Positions 1 through 5,844 of a stretch of 5,844 nucleotides of DNA are shown here, piece after piece; positions within the stretch are counted from its first letter, which is position 1; each line of letters opens with the position of its first letter. The position numbers and the translations under genes were made by a program. The notes under the pieces were generated by a model. That model was not told the origin of the DNA. It saw nothing but the letters and a program-made list of their open reading frames with translations, and searched no databases. The stretch is from the NCBI GenBank assembly GCA_002369295.1, contig DFDR01000007.1, forward strand, positions 9,497 through 15,340. The letters are read 5' to 3'. The DNA comes from Desulfovibrionaceae bacterium UBA3823. GTDB taxonomy: Bacteria; Desulfobacterota; Desulfovibrionia; Desulfovibrionales; Desulfovibrionaceae.

Positions 1-1
1 G

Positions 2-2402
2 CTGGTAGGCCGCCCGTGCCTGCCGCACGGCGTCTTCAGCCCTGCCGGCATAGGGCTGGGCCATGGCGGAGGCGTCAAGGGGGGCGGCCTGCGCCTGGGG
101 CTTGCCAGCCCCGCTTTCCGTCCCGCTCTCTGGCTCGGCCGGCGCTTCCGGGGTCCTGGCAGCCTCGGCCTGCGGGCCCGACGCATCGCCGGCTGCAGGC
201 TGGCCCGGCTGGGGCCGCTCCGCGCCCTTCCGGACAGGCTCGGGATAGGCGATGCGCTGGTGGAAGATGCCGGTGAGCACGCGGCGGAAGCTCTCGCCCA
301 GCAGGTGGAGGTCCTTGAAGGTGAGCTCGGACTCGTCGAGCTGGCCTTCGGCGAAGATGCCCTTGATGATCTTGTCGATGTGGGCCGTGAGCCTGGCGGG
401 CGTGGGATCGCTCAGGGTCCTGCTCGAGGCCTCGACCGAATCGGCCAGCATGAGAATGGCCGCCTCCTTGGTCTGCGGCTTGGGGCCGGGATAGCTGTAG
501 TCGCTCTCCGAGGGATCCTCGCCCAGATTCACGGCCTTCTGGTAGAAGTAGCGCACCACGCGCGTGCCGTGGTGCTGGGCGATGATGTCGGTGATCTCCT
601 TGCCAAGGCGGTAGCGCTCGCACAGCTCCATGCCCTTCTTGACGTGGGAGGTGATGATGAGCGCGCTCATGGAGGGGGCGAGCCTGTCGTGGCGGTTCTC
701 GCCGCCGAACTGGTTCTCGATGAAGTACTGGGGATAGAAGATCTTGCCGGCGTCGTGGTAGAGGGCCGCCACCTTGCACAGGAGGGAGTTGGCGCCGATG
801 GCCTTGGCGCCGGCCTCGACCATGTTGGCCACCACGATGGAGTGGTGGTAGGTGCCGGGGACGGTCACCATGAGCTCCTGCATCAGGGGCTGCTCGAGGC
901 TGATGAACTCCATGAGCTTGAAGCGGGTGGAGTAGCCGAAGACGGTTTCGAGCACGGGCGAGAGGGAGAAGAAGAGAATGAGGGTGAGCAGGGAGTTGAT
1001 GCAGGTGGCCGTCAGGAGCATGGGCACCTCCGACAGGGAGACGCTGTCCACGAAGGAGGCCCCGAGCACGAGCAGGCACTCGCCCAGGATGAGCGGGATG
1101 AGGTTCCAGACCGTGTCCTGGCGGCTCACGGAGGTGACCACGAGCCAGGTGGCCAGCATGGCCGAAAGGAAGTGGAAGAGGCAGAGGGCGAAGCCGAGCT
1201 TCATGGCGAGGCCCGTGAAGAGCGTGAGCAGCAGCCCCATGGTCACGTAGCGCTTGGCCGCGAAGACCATGGCCACGAAGCCGACGGCGCCCGCCATGGG
1301 GAAGGCGACGTTGAAGGCGTCGGCGAGGGCGTTGCTGCCCGTGGCGTCGCCCAGGGCATGGACGCCCTTGGCGCAGAGGGTCGTCAGCAGCGTGATGATG
1401 CTGACGAGGTAGAGGTCCTTGTTCGAGATGGGCGAGCCGGGCCTTCCGCTTGGCGAAAGGAAGAAGCCGAGGGAGAGGAAGGACGCCATCAGGAAGGCGC
1501 CGAGGGAGCGCTGCCAGTCGAGGAGTCCCTCGCTCGCGCGGTAGAGGGCCTGGAGCTTGATCTGCTGCTCCCGGCCCACGCGCTCGCCCCGCCTGAGGAT
1601 GAGCTCGCCCTTCTGGATCTGGTAGTAGATGGGCGCCACCTTGTCGACGACGTCGGCGGCCCGCTTCTGGGTGGCTTCGCGGTTGAGGATGAGGGTGGCG
1701 GGCAGGCAGGCGGCGAGCACCACGTTGATGGCGCGCCTGGAGTTGTGGGAGAGGTTCTCTTCGCCCCTGGCCACGGCGGAGATTTCGCCGAGGAAGGACT
1801 GCATGTCCGGCAGGGTCGCAACGTCGGGCCTCAGCATTTCGGCGCCGGTGTCGAGGTTGCGCACGACGACGCCGCTGCGGCCCACGCGGGCGGTGCGGAT
1901 GTCGCCCACGACGCCTTCGGAGAGGCGGGCGCGCAGGAGCGGCAGGAGCTTTTTGAGCACGAAGGTATGGGTGGAGGAAAGCCCGAACTCGGGCAGGATC
2001 TCGCGCGCCAGATCGGGCCCTATTTCGGCGCTGAAGAGCTCGCTCGGCGCCTCCCTGCCCTTGAGGGGGATGCCGTTGAGCTCGCGGATGAGGTCCATGA
2101 AGCGCTGCTCGAAGACGAGGTAGGGCTCCATGCTCAGGTCGTAGACCGGCGGCTGGAGCAGCATGACCTGCTTGCGCCTGGCGTCCGTGGCGGTCTTGTC
2201 CGCGACAAGGAGGAAGCGGTCCGCCACGACGTCGCTGTCGGCGACCTGTCCCTGCACAAAGAGCTTGTGGCCCGGCTCGAAGTTGAAGCCGGCAAAGAGG
2301 GAGAGGAACAGCAGCGCCAGAGCGTAGACAAGGATGCCCCGCTTGCACTGCCTGTGGCTTTGCAGCGCCCGCATAAGGGAGAGGGCGCAGGGCTTTCTGG
2401 GG

Positions 2403-2428
<26 letters not shown>
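2..2428 (-). CDS. pgpH: PgpH-family 7TM-HD cyclic di-AMP phosphodiesterase, partial (C-terminus off left edge)
   Basis: By family, this is an inner-membrane phosphodiesterase that hydrolyses cyclic di-AMP at a cytoplasmic HD domain. The frame is open from ATG 2428 to the left edge: 809 codons and no stop. Residues 31-49 form TM1. Residues 50-305 are a hydrophilic extracytoplasmic 7TMR-HDED-type region. About seven helices follow between 308 and 492. The HD domain spans roughly 525-725 with the full ligand set: H528/H529, H558-D559 (ALYHDAGK), H595, H619-H620 (AQHHGT) and D663 (LADS). From about 731 an Ala/Pro/Glu-rich tail runs off the window. The ATG at 2428 is the first start after an in-frame stop and overlaps the phoH end by 26 nt. 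Met19 (ATG at 2374) would avoid the overlap, but neither start has a good Shine-Dalgarno. Family assignment is secure; the substrate is inferred from the family. Confidence 0.88.
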
Positions 2429-3392
<964 letters not shown>

Positions 3393-3448
3393 GTCTTCGT
3401 GCTTAATGAAAATCGCAGGGGCTGTCCACGAAAAATCTTTCCCCCGGC

Positions 3449-3470
3449 GCCTGTGCCAGGCAAGCCTTGC
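3449..3470. promoter_or_regulatory. two adjoining short palindromes in the phoH-lon intergenic region
   Basis: GCCTG-TGC-CAGGC (3449-3461) is directly joined to GCAAG-C-CTTGC (3460-3470), and the two share two bases. They lie 57-78 bp upstream of the phoH start and about 95-110 bp upstream of the inferred lon transcription start. A regulator binding here could act on either gene. Equally, this could be a small RNA hairpin in a phoH leader. Neither arm matches an operator I recognise (not CIRCE), and short palindromes are common by chance in GC-rich DNA. Confidence 0.25.
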
Positions 3471-3527
3471 GCATGGCCGGAAAAGCCTTACTATGGGAAT
3501 GCGCCCGATCGCGGCCCGCCATCTCCC

Positions 3528-3556
3528 TTGCGGACCGCCCCCATACAGTATATAAG
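3528..3556 (+). promoter_or_regulatory. candidate sigma-70 type promoter for lon
   Basis: TTGCGG (3528-3533) and TATAAG (3551-3556) are separated by 17 bp. The -10 matches the consensus at five of six bases and the -35 at three of six. Transcription would start near 3563 and leave a leader of about 66 nt before lon. This AT-rich stretch stands out in a very GC-rich region. A weaker alternative is TTGCGC (3467-3472), 16 bp, TACTAT (3489-3494). I found no heat-shock sigma-32 promoter with correct spacing. The assignment is by eye only. Confidence 0.5.
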
Positions 3557-3618
3557 CCTGCGCTCCCCCGCCAGCCCCAGCGCCTGCGGGAGGACGCCAT
3601 TTCAACCTACTCTTGCCA

Positions 3619-3623
3619 CGAGG
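3619..3623 (+). promoter_or_regulatory. lon ribosome binding site
   Basis: CGAGG ends five bases before the ATG at 3629. GAGG pairs with the anti-Shine-Dalgarno end of 16S rRNA. It sets the lon start, since no other ATG, GTG or TTG in frame close upstream has a comparable site. Confidence 0.7.
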
Positions 3624-3628
3624 CCTGC

Positions 3629-5844
<2,216 letters not shown>

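Noticed and set aside
75..2348. 757-codon minus-strand frame overlapping pgpH
   Set aside because: It is extremely Arg/Pro/His-rich with no domain, and is an out-of-frame reading of pgpH. The true frame was not closed within the window because it runs off the left edge.
3450..3470. sigma-54-like TGGCAC on the minus strand upstream of phoH
   Set aside because: There is no TTGC-type -12 element at the required distance, so only the -24 half is present.
3527..3547. sigma-32-like pieces CTTG (3527-3530) and CCCCAT (3539-3544) before lon
   Set aside because: They are about 5-8 bp apart, whereas the heat-shock promoter needs roughly 13-15 bp between its elements.

Overview
The window is about two-thirds G+C and holds three protein genes. 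Two, phoH and a PgpH-type HD phosphodiesterase gene, run leftward on the minus strand. The third, lon, runs rightward on the plus strand. Both outer genes are cut by the window edges. The gene content, the high GC and the protein wording fit a Gram-negative Desulfovibrionaceae-like sulfate reducer. That placement comes from general resemblance only, and no marker gene here proves it.

Layout: positions 2-2428 (minus) encode a membrane protein with an extracytoplasmic N-terminal region, a seven-helix bundle and a cytoplasmic HD domain with every metal-binding residue in place. An Ala/Pro/Glu-rich tail then continues past the left edge. Positions 2403-3392 (minus) encode a PhoH-family ATPase. 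The two reading frames overlap by 26 nt, so they are very probably one operon read phoH then pgpH. In many bacteria this pair is followed by ybeY, which would lie left of the window. Positions 3393-3628 form a 236-bp divergent control region. It contains a plausible sigma-70 type promoter for lon, two adjoining short palindromes and a clear ribosome binding site. Positions 3629-5844 (plus) encode the ATP-dependent protease Lon through the N domain, the AAA+ module and most of the protease domain. The last complete codon is the catalytic serine.

How they work together: phoH-pgpH(-ybeY) is a conserved cluster linked to RNA and ribosome metabolism and to cyclic di-AMP breakdown. Lon handles protein quality control and regulated proteolysis. 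Their back-to-back arrangement may allow joint control from the shared intergenic region, but the sequence does not prove this.

I see no mobile element, CRISPR array, RNA gene or clearly undescribed system. The most unusual features are the Ala/Pro/Glu-rich low-complexity segments in two unrelated proteins: a roughly 50-residue insert between the ATPase and protease domains of Lon, built partly on an 18-bp tandem repeat, and a tail of at least 80 residues on the PgpH protein.
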